From positions 1,668,001 to 1,732,000 of the forward strand of contig NZ_CP034465.1 of assembly GCF_003955755.1 (NCBI RefSeq): 64,000 nt of DNA. The letters are read 5' to 3'. Below the pieces are notes generated by a model that was given only the letters and a program-made list of their open reading frames with translations, made no database searches and had not been told where the DNA came from. Below are positions 36,685-45,658 of the stretch, one piece after another. Numbering within the stretch: the first letter of the stretch is position 1; each line of letters opens with the position of its first letter. Both the position numbers and the translations under genes were made by a program. This stretch comes from Jeotgalibaca ciconiae (lineage in GTDB: Bacteria; Bacillota; Bacilli; Lactobacillales; Aerococcaceae).

Positions 36685-37563
36685 ATGCAATTAAAAAGTC
36701 TATCTAAATTAGTTCTTTCAATAGGAGCTGTAGGAGTTCTAGCAGCTTGTGATCCAGCAGCAACTGGCGGAGATGAAACAGGAACAGGAGCAGTTTCTGG
36801 AACAATTAATGTTGTTTCCCGTGAAGATGGATCAGGGACAAGAGGAGCATTCACTGAGATTACAGGTGTTTTAGAAGATGATGTCGATAATACCTATGTA
36901 GAAGCAGTTATCCAAAATGGTACTGAAGGTGTTATTTCAACTGTATCCCAAGACACAAATGGAATTGGTTATATTTCATTAGGTTCTTTAAATGATAATG
37001 TAAAAGGTGTTGCAATTGATGGAGTTGAGCCAACAGCTGAAACCGTACAAAATGGTTCATTCCCGATTGCACGTAACTTTAATATTGCTTGGAGCGGTGA
37101 TTTAGAAGCAGTAGCTCAAGACTTTGTTGATTTTATCTTATCTGAAGAAGGACAAACCATTGCTTTAGGAGAAGGATATGTTGAATCTGTTTCTGACGCT
37201 CCAGCGTACGAAGGAGATGGAACGCAATCAGGAACCATTGCAGTAGTTGGTTCAACATCTGTGACACCATTAATGGAGGTTCTATCTGAAGAATATCGTG
37301 CACTAAACCCGGATGTACAAATTGATATTACATCAAATGGATCTTCTGCAGGTATGACATCCGCAATCGATGGTACTGCTGATATTGGCATGGCTTCGCG
37401 TGAATTAAAAGATGAAGAAAATGCTGAATTAAATTCTGAAGCCATTGCGATTGATGGAATTGCTGTAGTAGTTAATAAGGGCAATGGCATTGAAGGTCTC
37501 ACTTTAGAGCAAGTAAAGCAAATCTTTACTGGAGAAATAACTGAGTGGGAAGACGTACAATAA
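36685..37563 (+). CDS. pstS: Phosphate-binding lipoprotein PstS with permuted domain order
   Basis: Extracytoplasmic phosphate receptor of the Pst transporter. It is a 292-aa lipoprotein with signal peptide and lipobox VLAAC (lipid Cys 22). The halves are in an unusual order: the part normally near the C-terminus, with SREDGSGTRG at 45-54, comes first, and the part normally at the N-terminus, with GSTSVTP at 189-195, SSAGMTSAIDG, DIGMASRELKDEE and IAIDGIAVVVNK, comes last. Both halves open with SGTI. The start ATG 36685 fits AAGGATGG; the ATG at 36673 abuts the ribosome site. Binding residues seem present, so it is probably functional. Confidence 0.92.
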   Translation: MQLKSLSKLVLSIGAVGVLAACDPAATGGDETGTGAVSGTINVVSREDGSGTRGAFTEITGVLEDDVDNTYVEAVIQNGTEGVISTVSQDTNGIGYISLGSLNDNVKGVAIDGVEPTAETVQNGSFPIARNFNIAWSGDLEAVAQDFVDFILSEEGQTIALGEGYVESVSDAPAYEGDGTQSGTIAVVGSTSVTPLMEVLSEEYRALNPDVQIDITSNGSSAGMTSAIDGTADIGMASRELKDEENAELNSEAIAIDGIAVVVNKGNGIEGLTLEQVKQIFTGEITEWEDVQ

Positions 37564-37588
37564 TTTTATAATGAATGGGAAAAGGATG

Positions 37589-37612
37589 GGCCAGATTCTT
37601 CTGGCCTTTTTT
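37589..37612 (+). terminator. Terminator between pstS and pstC
   Basis: GGCCAGA (37589-37595) with TCTGGCC (37600-37606), then T6. It would make pstS mRNA more abundant than pstCAB. Confidence 0.88.
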
Positions 37613-37703
37613 GGGGAAATAGTATACTGCTGGAAAGCATATAGGATACTATAAAAATGGTTATTTTATTGTGGGAAAACCTGTAATGAAGGAGAGGGAA
37701 TGA

Positions 37704-38564
37704 ATGAAAAAGAAATATTTTTGGGAGAGCTTTATGAAGTGGTTATTCTTTGCTTCAGCGCTTGTCTCGGTTATTTCTATTGTTGTTATTTTTTATTTTA
37801 TCTTTGAAGGCGGAGTACCATTTATGGTACGCTACGGCATCTCTGATTTTCTATTTGGAACAAAATGGACTCCATCGAATGCAAATCCAGAATACGGCAT
37901 TTTACCAATGATTATTGGGTCGTTAGTGATTACATTTGGAGCGATCCTCATTGGAGTTCCGACTGGCGTTTTTACTTCGATTTTTATGGCAAAATTTTGT
38001 CCGCCAAAATTATACAAATTTTTCAAGCCGGCAGTAAACATGATGGCAGCTATTCCATCCATTGTGTATGGTTTTTTTGCTTTGCGACTAATTGTTCCTT
38101 TTATGAGAGGGTTAGTAGGCGGGACGGGAATGAATATTCTTACTGCTTCTATTCTGTTGGGAATCATGATTTTACCAACCATTATTGGTCTTTCTGAGTC
38201 TTCTTTGAGAGCTGTTCCAGCTAGTTATTATGAAGGAAGTATTGCATTAGGGGCTACTCACGAACGTTCTGTCGTCCGAGTTATGGTACCCGCTGCTAAA
38301 TCAGGAATTGTATCTGCAGTTATTCTAGGCATTGGACGTGCAATTGGTGAAACGATGGCGGTTATTCTTGTTGCAGGGAATCAACCACGAATCCCGTCAA
38401 GCGTTACGCAAGGGGTTCGTACTATGACAACAAATATCGTTTTAGAGATGGCATATGCAGCTGGCGAACATCGTGAAGCACTGATTGCTACTTCTGTAGT
38501 ATTGTTTATTTTTATCATCATCATCAATGCAGCATTCTCTATTGTGAAAAGGAAGGGGATTTAG
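37704..38564 (+). CDS. pstC: Phosphate ABC transporter permease PstC
   Basis: One of two Pst membrane subunits. The 286-aa protein has six predicted helices, the permease signature region IALGATHERSVVRVMVPAA near 178-196 that contacts PstB, and the family motifs PSIVYGFFALR and GIGRAIGETMAV. The ATG at 37704 follows AAGGAGAGGG. It starts the pstC-pstA-pstB-phoU run (gaps of 3, 3 and about 58 bp). Confidence 0.96.
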   Translation: MKKKYFWESFMKWLFFASALVSVISIVVIFYFIFEGGVPFMVRYGISDFLFGTKWTPSNANPEYGILPMIIGSLVITFGAILIGVPTGVFTSIFMAKFCPPKLYKFFKPAVNMMAAIPSIVYGFFALRLIVPFMRGLVGGTGMNILTASILLGIMILPTIIGLSESSLRAVPASYYEGSIALGATHERSVVRVMVPAAKSGIVSAVILGIGRAIGETMAVILVAGNQPRIPSSVTQGVRTMTTNIVLEMAYAAGEHREALIATSVVLFIFIIIINAAFSIVKRKGI

Positions 38565-38567
38565 GAC

Positions 38568-39383
38568 ATGGAATCGAAAATCATTAAATTTTTAGTATAC
38601 TTCTTTTCATTCCTGACATTTGGATCTCTTTTCTATGTGATTGGTTTTATTTTGATAAATGGAATCAGCAGCCTTTCACCGGAAATGTTTGCATGGAAAT
38701 ATACAACAGACAACGTATCAATGATGCCGTCAATCTTAACCACATTTGTAGTGGTTTTTCTTGCATTAGTGATAGCTGCACCAATTGGAGTCTTTACAGC
38801 ATTTTATTTAGTAGAATATGCTGATAAAAACAATAAATTTGTAAATGTCATTAGAATTGCGACAGATACACTGTCGGGCATTCCCTCTATTGTATATGGT
38901 CTCTTCGGTATGTTATTTTTCGTTATCTTTTTAGGATTTAAATACTCGCTTGTTTCCGGTATCCTTACATCGGTTATAATGGTATTGCCTGTAATTATCC
39001 GTTCTACAGAAGAAGCTTTGCTTGCAGTGCGTAATTCGTTGCGTGAAGGAAGTTTTGCTTTAGGAGCTGGAAAGTTACGAACCATATTTAAAGTTGTACT
39101 GCCTGTTGCGATGCCAGGTATTTTATCAGGCATTATCTTGGCAGTAGGTAGAATTGTTGGTGAAACAGCAGCGCTTATGTATACTTTAGGAACGTCTGTA
39201 AACGTACCCGACAATTTATTCCAATCAAGCCGTACACTTGCTTTACATATGTATATTTTAGCGAGTGAAGGAATCCATGTAAAAGAATCCTATGCAACGG
39301 GAGTAGTTCTGATTGTCATTGTATTAATTATAAATGGCATGTCTACTTGGCTCAGCAATCGATTAACAAAGGGAGCGAAATAA
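38568..39383 (+). CDS. pstA: Phosphate ABC transporter permease PstA
   Basis: Second Pst membrane subunit, 271 aa, with six helices, PSIVYGLFGMLFF, the cytoplasmic loop FALGAGKLRTIFKVVLP and GRIVGETAALMYTLG. It begins 3 bp after pstC. The long first extracellular loop is typical. Together with PstC it forms the channel driven by PstB. Confidence 0.96.
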   Translation: MESKIIKFLVYFFSFLTFGSLFYVIGFILINGISSLSPEMFAWKYTTDNVSMMPSILTTFVVVFLALVIAAPIGVFTAFYLVEYADKNNKFVNVIRIATDTLSGIPSIVYGLFGMLFFVIFLGFKYSLVSGILTSVIMVLPVIIRSTEEALLAVRNSLREGSFALGAGKLRTIFKVVLPVAMPGILSGIILAVGRIVGETAALMYTLGTSVNVPDNLFQSSRTLALHMYILASEGIHVKESYATGVVLIVIVLIINGMSTWLSNRLTKGAK

Positions 39384-39386
39384 GTT

Positions 39387-40139
39387 ATGAGTAAAATCAC
39401 TGTAAATAATATGAATCTCTGGTATACAGATTTTCAAGCCTTGAAAAATATTAACATGGAAATTAACGAACATGAAATCACTGCGTTCATCGGACCTTCC
39501 GGTTGTGGGAAATCAACCTTCCTTAAAAGCTTAAACCGAATGAATGATTTGGTTGCAGGATGCCGTATTGAAGGTGATATTCGTTTAGACCAAGAGGATA
39601 TCTATGCATCGGATTATGATGTAAACATGCTTCGCAAACGAGTAGGTATGGTGTTCCAACATCCAAACCCATTCCCAATGAGTATCTACGATAATATTGC
39701 ATACGGCCCGCGTACTCATGGGATCAAAGATAAAAAAACTCTCGATGAAATTGTAGAACGCAGCTTAAAGGGGGCAGCAATTTGGGAAGAAGTAAAAGAC
39801 GACCTGTCTAAAAATGCTTTGCGTATCTCAGGAGGACAACAACAAAGGATTTGTATCGCAAGAGCCCTAGCTGTTGAACCAGAAGTTCTATTGATGGATG
39901 AGCCGACATCTGCGCTCGACCCGATCTCTACTGCAAAAATTGAAGACCTAGTACAAGATTTGAAAGATCGTTATACGATTGTCATGGTTACTCACAATAT
40001 GCAACAAGCGGCACGTGTCTCTGACAAAACAGCATTCTTCCTTACAGGCGAAACGATTGAATTTGGTGAAACGACACAAATTTTCTCGAATCCGGCTGAT
40101 AAACGTACAGAAGATTATGTATCTGGAAGATTTGGGTAA
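39387..40139 (+). CDS. pstB: Phosphate ABC transporter ATPase PstB
   Basis: ATPase of the Pst complex, 250 aa. It has Walker [10 protein letters not shown] near 33-41, the Q-loop [15 protein letters not shown], signature ISGGQQQR near 146, Walker [13 protein letters not shown] and the H-loop MVTHNMQQA. Only one pstB is present, whereas some Lactobacillales carry two. The start ATG is 3 bp after pstA. Confidence 0.97.
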   Translation: MSKITVNNMNLWYTDFQALKNINMEINEHEITAFIGPSGCGKSTFLKSLNRMNDLVAGCRIEGDIRLDQEDIYASDYDVNMLRKRVGMVFQHPNPFPMSIYDNIAYGPRTHGIKDKKTLDEIVERSLKGAAIWEEVKDDLSKNALRISGGQQQRICIARALAVEPEVLLMDEPTSALDPISTAKIEDLVQDLKDRYTIVMVTHNMQQAARVSDKTAFFLTGETIEFGETTQIFSNPADKRTEDYVSGRFG

Positions 40140-40197
40140 TTACGAAAAAAATGCTAAAATAGAAGAGTAAGACAAGATAAAAGTGAGGTGTGCTACA

Positions 40198-40857
40198 GTG
40201 AGAAGGACTTTTGATGGTGAATTACAATCTATGCACGGCCAGTTTACTAAAATGGGTTTAATGGTAAACGAAAATATATTAAGAGCAGTAAAAGCTTTTA
40301 TCAATCATGATAAAAACTTAGCAATGGAAGCGAAGAAAAAAGATAAAGACATTAATGAAATTGAAGTAGCTATCGAGAATTTTTGTTTTCAATTAATTGC
40401 CTTGCAGCAACCTGTTTCCAGTGATTTACGTTCCATAGTTATGGTAATGAAGGCTAGTTCTGACTTGGAAAGAATGGGTGACCATGCTGTAAGTATTGCA
40501 CGCTCGGTTATTCGCGTAAAAGAACGCCACAATAAACGAATACCAGAAGTTGAAGCGAAAATTGCTGAAATGGCTGAGATTGTAAAAAGCATGGTAGAAC
40601 AAGTAATTGATGCATATGTCCGAGTAGATGAAGAGGATGCATATAGAATTGCACAAATCGACTCTGAGGTGGACAAGCATTTCGTGGAAATTAATCATTA
40701 CTGTATTAAGCAAATGGCAATGGATCCGGAAGTGGTTCCTGGCGGTTCTGACTATATTGCCGTCGCTGGATATTTAGAACGAATCGGTGATTATGTTACA
40801 AATATCTGTGAACGAATCGTGTATTTAAAAACTGGTGAGATTTTAGAATTAAATTAA
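40198..40857 (+). CDS. phoU: Phosphate-signalling protein PhoU
   Basis: Links Pst activity to PhoR signalling and dampens phosphate uptake. The 219-aa protein consists of two PhoU three-helix repeats with metal-type motifs ASSDLERMGDHAVSIAR (near 84-100) and YLERIGDYVTNICE. The start is GTG 40198, giving MRRTFDGELQSMH; the GTG at 40183 is part of the ribosome site GTGAGGTG. It ends the pst unit and is followed by a terminator. Confidence 0.95.
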   Translation: MRRTFDGELQSMHGQFTKMGLMVNENILRAVKAFINHDKNLAMEAKKKDKDINEIEVAIENFCFQLIALQQPVSSDLRSIVMVMKASSDLERMGDHAVSIARSVIRVKERHNKRIPEVEAKIAEMAEIVKSMVEQVIDAYVRVDEEDAYRIAQIDSEVDKHFVEINHYCIKQMAMDPEVVPGGSDYIAVAGYLERIGDYVTNICERIVYLKTGEILELN

Positions 40858-40872
40858 GATAACTAAGAGGCG

Positions 40873-40899
40873 GCTGGGATAAAATTTCCCAGCTTTTTT
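40873..40899 (+). terminator. pst-phoU terminator
   Basis: GCTGGGA (40873-40879) with TCCCAGC (40887-40893), then T6. Confidence 0.9.
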
Positions 40900-40979
40900 G
40901 CTATTTGAGAGCAATAGAGAATGAGTGGACAATCAATAATCATTCAGCTCCTCGATTTTGATTCAGTTGGAGACTATTT

Positions 40980-41008
40980 TTGCGTTGCTGATAAAGTACA
41001 TCTATAAT
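40980..41008 (+). promoter_or_regulatory. Promoter of the DUF1361 gene
   Basis: TTGCGT at 40980-40985 and TATAAT at 41003-41008 with 17 bp between. Confidence 0.75.
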
Positions 41009-41039
41009 AAAAGAAATTTAGAAAAGCGAGGGGAATATT

Positions 41040-41684
41040 ATTTACAAAAATTTTATTCGAATCATTACGGCAAGCGTGATTTTTATTACATGGAGTACGC
41101 ATTTTAATTTTTTAGCGTTAAATACATTACTTGCTTATATTCCCATAGAATTATCTTTTCAAATTCAAAGGACAAAAAACCATTCTTTACAAATTGGATT
41201 AGCTTTTTTATGGCTGCTATTCTTTCCCAACATCCCGTATTTAGCAACTGATATCATTCATACTGATTTATTGAATTTATATAATAATACCACAGGGATG
41301 AGTGTAGAAAGTGTCCGAGGTTGGGGATTGATATTCATTCTTTTCTTAGTTGCTTTTTCTTATATCAACTGGGGGTTCACGGAACTGTTTTCGTTAGCTG
41401 AGTTGGCGAAGCAGAAACTAAAGCTGAGAAACAGTGTTATGTGCTTAGGTCTTTGTTTTGTTAGCTTGTTATCTTCTATGGGGATGTATGCGGGTCGTTT
41501 TTCTCCAAGATTACATTCCAAGCATTTCTTTATGGAACCACTCAGAGTTCTGGAAATCATTTTTCTTCAATGGTCAATGAAAAAAGCAGAATTAATTATT
41601 TTATTTTTCTTATTGCACGTTGGTATTATGGGAACGCTGTATGTAACACGAAAATCCAAACAGAGTTCTATCAGAGAGAATTAA
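41040..41684 (+). CDS. DUF1361 membrane protein, possible ATT start
   Basis: An integral membrane protein with about six hydrophobic segments and the DUF1361 pattern LLAYIPIELSF, WLLFFPNIPYLATDI and a C-terminal amphipathic part; function unknown. The first GTG/ATG/TTG in frame is GTG 41076 (202 aa), but it has no ribosome site and starts inside the first helix. The strong AGGGG at 41030-41034 is followed by ATT codons at 41037 and 41040 in frame, which would add 12 residues (IYKNFIRI...) and complete the helix. I therefore give 41040, with low certainty for the start and high for the gene. It is monocistronic, with its own promoter. Confidence 0.8.
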   Translation: MYKNFIRIITASVIFITWSTHFNFLALNTLLAYIPIELSFQIQRTKNHSLQIGLAFLWLLFFPNIPYLATDIIHTDLLNLYNNTTGMSVESVRGWGLIFILFLVAFSYINWGFTELFSLAELAKQKLKLRNSVMCLGLCFVSLLSSMGMYAGRFSPRLHSKHFFMEPLRVLEIIFLQWSMKKAELIILFFLLHVGIMGTLYVTRKSKQSSIREN

Positions 41685-41761
41685 GTCTATGCTATGCTTT
41701 TTAATGGGTAAGGATTTATCAAGTTTTTTTGCGTCAAAACGAATAAATGAGAGGTGGAAAG

Positions 41762-42058
41762 ATGTTGAAAAAAATCGACGAAGAAACCATTCAACAAACG
41801 ACAAAAATGTTTAAATTATTGGGAGACAACACACGATTCCGTATTTTATATCTTTTGGAAGATAAAGAGTGGAATGTGAATGCTATTGCGACAGAATTAA
41901 ATATGGAACAATCTGCTGTCTCTCATCAATTAAAAAAATTAAAAGAAGCAAAACTAGTGAAAAATAGAAGAGTAGGAAAAAACATTCTTTACAGTCAAGA
42001 TGATATCCATGTTTATGAGATTTTACATATGGCTGTCACACATGCAAAACACACCTGA
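41762..42058 (+). CDS. ArsR-family metal-sensing repressor, CzrA-like
   Basis: A 98-aa winged-helix repressor. The DNA-recognition helix is in MEQSAVSHQLKKLKEAKLV. The last helix carries D81-x-H83 and H94-xx-H97, the exact spacing of the zinc/cobalt site in CzrA/SmtB, so it probably senses Zn(II) or Co(II). The ATG at 41762 follows GAGAGGTGG; an in-frame codon 15 bp earlier is rejected. No metal exporter is adjacent (DUF1361 upstream, uvrA downstream), which is unusual for this family. Confidence 0.88.
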   Translation: MLKKIDEETIQQTTKMFKLLGDNTRFRILYLLEDKEWNVNAIATELNMEQSAVSHQLKKLKEAKLVKNRRVGKNILYSQDDIHVYEILHMAVTHAKHT

Positions 42059-42071
42059 TATTTTCTCGATT

Positions 42072-42085
42072 CGAACGAGTGTTCT
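42072..42085 (+). promoter_or_regulatory. LexA (SOS) box of uvrA
   Basis: CGAACGAGTGTTCT matches the Firmicute SOS consensus CGAACRNRYGTTYC at all defined positions except the last. It overlaps the likely -35 region of a promoter with TATGAT at 42103-42108. Confidence 0.8.
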
Positions 42086-42147
42086 TTTTAGTGAGTTAAT
42101 GGTATGATAGAGGGGAACAGAATTTTCTAATACAAAGGAAGAATGTT

Positions 42148-45000
42148 ATGGCAAAAGATCAAATTATCGTGCATGGGGCACGTTCTCACAATTTAAAAAA
42201 CATAGATGTCACCATACCACGTGACAAATTAGTTGTCGTTACAGGGCTGTCAGGTTCTGGGAAAAGTTCCTTGGCTTTTGATACATTATATGCAGAAGGT
42301 CAAAGAAGATACGTAGAAAGTTTATCTGCCTATGCCCGCCAATTTTTAGGACAGATGGAGAAAGCAGACGTTGATACGATTGACGGCTTAAGTCCAGCTA
42401 TTGCGATCGACCAAAAATCCACGAGTAATAACCCTCGTTCTACAGTTGGAACAGTTACAGAAATAAATGATTTTTTACGTCTGCTTTTCGCTCGGGTCGG
42501 ACATCCCATTTGTCCAAACGATGGAACGGAAATCAGCAGTCAGTCTCCTGAACAAATAGTGAATCATGTATTAGAGTTGCCTGAACGAACAAGGATGCAA
42601 ATTTTAGCTCCAATCGTTTATGGGAAAAAAGGACAACATAAAAAAGTTATTGATGATATAAAAAGACAAGGATATGTCCGCGTTCGAATTGACGGTGAAA
42701 TTTATGATGTATCTGAAGTGCCTGAATTAGATAAAAACAAAGCACATAAAATTGATGTTATCATCGACCGTATTGTCGTAAAAGAAGGAATTCGTTCTCG
42801 CTTATTCGATTCAGTTGAAACGGCATTGAATTTAGCGGACGGCTATGTGTTGATTGATATTATTGATGGAGAAGAAATGCTCTTTAGCGAGCATTATTCT
42901 TGCCCGCATTGTGGTTTCACAGTAGGAGAAATTGAACCCCGCCTCTTTTCATTTAATGCTCCATACGGGGCTTGTTCGGAATGTGATGGTTTGGGGATGA
43001 AATTGGAAGTAGACTTGGACTTGGTTGTTCCAGATAAAAGATTGAGCATTGAAGAAGGGGCAATTATTCCATGGAATCCAATCAGTTCCAACTACTATCC
43101 AGAGATGCTTCGTCAGTTTTGTAAAGATTTTAAGATACCGATGGATGTTCCGTTTAAAGATTTATCAGAAAAACATAAAAACTTCGTGTTATATGGATCA
43201 AAAGATAAAACCTTCCATTTTTATCATAAAAATGATTTTGGTGCTGTCCGGGATGTTCACATTCCTTTTGAAGGAGTCATTAACAACATTAATCGACGTT
43301 ATCATGAGTCATCCAGTGATTTTACAAGAAAAGTAATGCGAGAATATATGACAGAATTAACTTGTCAAACTTGTCAGGGTGCACGATTGAATGAACAAGC
43401 TCTTTGTGTAAAAGTAAATGAAAAAAATATTGCACAAGTAACGGATCATTCAATTGAAGGAGCTATTACATTTTTTGAGAAATTAAAACTTACTGAATCG
43501 GAACTCGATATTGCAAAACCCATTTTAAGAGAAATAAATTCACGTTTGTTCTTCTTGAATAATGTCGGTTTAAATTATTTAACAATGAGTCGGGTAGCAG
43601 GAAGTCTTTCCGGGGGAGAGGCACAGCGAATCCGGTTAGCTACTCAAATAGGATCGAATTTGTCAGGTGTTCTCTACATTTTAGATGAACCTTCCATTGG
43701 CTTGCATCAAAGAGACAATAATTTATTAATTGATTCAATGAAAAACATGCGGGATTTAGGAAATACTTTAGTAGTGGTCGAACATGATGAAGACACGATG
43801 CTTCAAGCAGACTACCTGATTGATATTGGACCAGGGGCTGGAGAACTAGGCGGGGAAGTAGTTGCTGCAGGCACTCCTAAACAAGTAATGAAATCAAAAG
43901 ACTCTATTACTGCGAAGTACCTATCCGGAAAATTATTTATTTCGGTTCCGGAAGAAAGACGAAAAGAAGATAAAGGAGCAGTTCTTGTTGAAGGAGCTGC
44001 AGAAAATAACTTAAAAGAAGTTGACGTCTCCTTCCCAATTGGAAAATTCATTGCCGTTACGGGAGTATCTGGATCTGGTAAAAGTTCTTTAGTAAATCGG
44101 GTTTTAAAGTTAGCTTTATCGAAAGAGCTGACTCGTACAAAAGAAAAACCAGGAAAGTTCAAACGATTATCTGGATATGAAGAGCTAGAAAAAGTCATTG
44201 ATATCGATCAAAGTCCAATCGGGAGAACACCTAGAAGTAATCCCGCTACTTACACAAGTGTATTTGATGATGTCCGAGCTTTGTTTGCGAACACAAATGA
44301 GGCGAAAATTCGAGGATATAGTAAAGGCCGGTTCAGTTTTAATGTAAAAGGCGGCCGTTGTGAAGCTTGTAAAGGCGATGGTATTTTAAAAATCGAAATG
44401 CATTTTTTACCTGACGTATATGTTCCTTGTGAAGTATGTCATGGAAAACGTTATAACTCAGAAACGTTGGAAGTGCGCTATAAAGGGAAAAATATTTCGG
44501 ATATACTTGACATGACGATTGATGAGGCACTGCCTTTCTTCGAGGCCATACCAAAAATCAAACGAAAATTGCAGACCATTGCTGATGTAGGACTCGGATA
44601 TATCACATTAGGCCAACCAGCGACAACCTTATCAGGCGGGGAAGCACAACGGATGAAGTTAGCGAGTGAACTTCAACGAGTTTCTACTGGGAAAACATTC
44701 TATATTTTGGATGAGCCTACCACAGGCTTGCATACACATGACATTGCAAAATTGTTAGAAGTGCTGCAACGTCTAGTGGACGCTGGGAATACGGTTCTCG
44801 TAGTCGAACATAACCTGGATGTAATCAAAACAGCTGATCATGTTATCGATATGGGACCAGAAGGCGGCTCGGGCGGAGGAACTGTTATCGCTATCGGTAC
44901 TCCAGAAGAAGTAGCAGAAGTAGAAGAAAGTTATACGGGACAATTTCTAAAAACAATACTAAAACGAGACAAAGAAAGACAAAGCAAGAAGAAAAAATAA
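42148..45000 (+). CDS. uvrA: Excinuclease ABC subunit A
   Basis: Damage-sensing ATPase of nucleotide excision repair. The 950-aa protein has two ABC modules (Walker [11 protein letters not shown] near 32-41 and [10 protein letters not shown] near 640), signature LSGGEAQR twice, the zinc motifs [10 protein letters not shown]...CSEC and CEACKGDG...CEVC, and UvrB-contact regions. The ATG at 42148 follows AAGGAAG. uvrB, usually directly upstream, is absent; instead the gene has its own SOS-type promoter. It is followed by two terminator-like hairpins. Confidence 0.98.
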   Translation: MAKDQIIVHGARSHNLKNIDVTIPRDKLVVVTGLSGSGKSSLAFDTLYAEGQRRYVESLSAYARQFLGQMEKADVDTIDGLSPAIAIDQKSTSNNPRSTVGTVTEINDFLRLLFARVGHPICPNDGTEISSQSPEQIVNHVLELPERTRMQILAPIVYGKKGQHKKVIDDIKRQGYVRVRIDGEIYDVSEVPELDKNKAHKIDVIIDRIVVKEGIRSRLFDSVETALNLADGYVLIDIIDGEEMLFSEHYSCPHCGFTVGEIEPRLFSFNAPYGACSECDGLGMKLEVDLDLVVPDKRLSIEEGAIIPWNPISSNYYPEMLRQFCKDFKIPMDVPFKDLSEKHKNFVLYGSKDKTFHFYHKNDFGAVRDVHIPFEGVINNINRRYHESSSDFTRKVMREYMTELTCQTCQGARLNEQALCVKVNEKNIAQVTDHSIEGAITFFEKLKLTESELDIAKPILREINSRLFFLNNVGLNYLTMSRVAGSLSGGEAQRIRLATQIGSNLSGVLYILDEPSIGLHQRDNNLLIDSMKNMRDLGNTLVVVEHDEDTMLQADYLIDIGPGAGELGGEVVAAGTPKQVMKSKDSITAKYLSGKLFISVPEERRKEDKGAVLVEGAAENNLKEVDVSFPIGKFIAVTGVSGSGKSSLVNRVLKLALSKELTRTKEKPGKFKRLSGYEELEKVIDIDQSPIGRTPRSNPATYTSVFDDVRALFANTNEAKIRGYSKGRFSFNVKGGRCEACKGDGILKIEMHFLPDVYVPCEVCHGKRYNSETLEVRYKGKNISDILDMTIDEALPFFEAIPKIKRKLQTIADVGLGYITLGQPATTLSGGEAQRMKLASELQRVSTGKTFYILDEPTTGLHTHDIAKLLEVLQRLVDAGNTVLVVEHNLDVIKTADHVIDMGPEGGSGGGTVIAIGTPEEVAEVEESYTGQFLKTILKRDKERQSKKKK

Positions 45001-45007
45001 GAGTGGG

Positions 45008-45108
45008 AAAAAAGGCGTTTAGCCCCGAATCACTGGAACGAATAAGCACAGGATGGACGAAGGCCATCCTGTGCTTATTCGTGAAGTGGACGTCGGGGCT
45101 GCCTTTTT
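45008..45108 (+). terminator. Very long nested hairpin after uvrA
   Basis: About 100 nt fold into one structure. The outer arms are AAAAAGGC with GCCTTTTT and GCCCCGA (45022-45028) with TCGGGGC (45093-45099). An inner perfect 18-bp stem pairs 45039-45056 with 45064-45081. It can act as the uvrA terminator but is far longer than needed. Confidence 0.75.
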
Positions 45109-45146
45109 GAGCATGTTTACGCCACTATTATTCGTTAATACTGGAG

Positions 45147-45180
45147 GGGCCGGGAGTTTTTCTCCGGCCCCTTTTTTTTG
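45147..45180 (+). terminator. Second GC-rich terminator after uvrA
   Basis: GGGGCCGGGAG with CTCCGGCCCC (one bulge) and a run of eight T. Confidence 0.92.
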
Positions 45181-45232
45181 CTCCATTATTTCTGGTGGTG
45201 ATGCTGGAATGAAAGAGAATATTCTTAGATCT

Positions 45233-45436
45233 ATTTTAAAAAGTGCAAGCTTGGATCGGTAAAAAAGACTTGAACCTCCCGGATTTTTAAAAAGTGGGAA
45301 CTTGGAGCGGTAAACAAGACTTAAAGCTCCCAGATTTTTAAAAAGCGGGAACTTAGACCGGCAAACAAGACTTAAACCTCCCAGATTTTTAAAAAGCGGG
45401 AACTTAGACCGGTAAACAAGACTTAAACCTCCCAGA
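45233..45436. repeat. 51-bp tandem repeat, four copies
   Basis: Units at 45233-45283, 45284-45334, 45335-45385 and 45386-45436 have exactly the same 51-bp length. Units 3 and 4 differ at one base; unit 1 is the most divergent. Each unit junction carries CTCCCAGA, TTTTTAAAAA and GCGGGAAC, so neighbouring units can form small hairpins. 51 bp equals 17 codons, but the only frame through it (minus strand) also crosses both uvrA terminators, so coding is unlikely. Confidence 0.95.
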
Positions 45437-45554
45437 TTTTTTCTATACCACCAAATTAGCTGTACACAAACGAGAATAAAGGACAATCAGCGTACTTTAT
45501 ACCTTTGATTATGGTAAGTACTGGTATGTATGTAGAAATCAATCTTAGGTCCTA

Positions 45555-45583
45555 TGACATTTCTGAAGATTCTTGGCATAATA
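45555..45583 (+). promoter_or_regulatory. Promoter of yvlBCD
   Basis: ATGACA at 45555-45560 and CATAAT at 45578-45583 with 17 bp between and an extended -10 TGG. The -35 overlaps CTTAGGTCCTATGACAT, loosely like the LiaR/CesR-type boxes of envelope-stress genes. That link is inference. Confidence 0.6.
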
Positions 45584-45658
45584 GGTACATAAGAGAAAGA
45601 ACCTCACTGGCACATGGAATCGCTTATCAATTTTATAGATATATTAGGAGGAAATACC

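Noticed and set aside
37116-37502. A 128-residue minus-strand frame opposite pstS.
   Set aside because: Shadow frame; pstS on the plus strand has lipobox and family motifs.
45233-45436. Tandem repeats considered as a CRISPR array.
   Set aside because: The whole 51-bp unit repeats; there are no unique spacers.
45019-45486. A 155-residue minus-strand frame with repeated 17-residue units.
   Set aside because: It runs through both uvrA terminators and the tandem repeat and lacks a convincing ribosome site; the repeat peptide follows simply from the 51-bp period.
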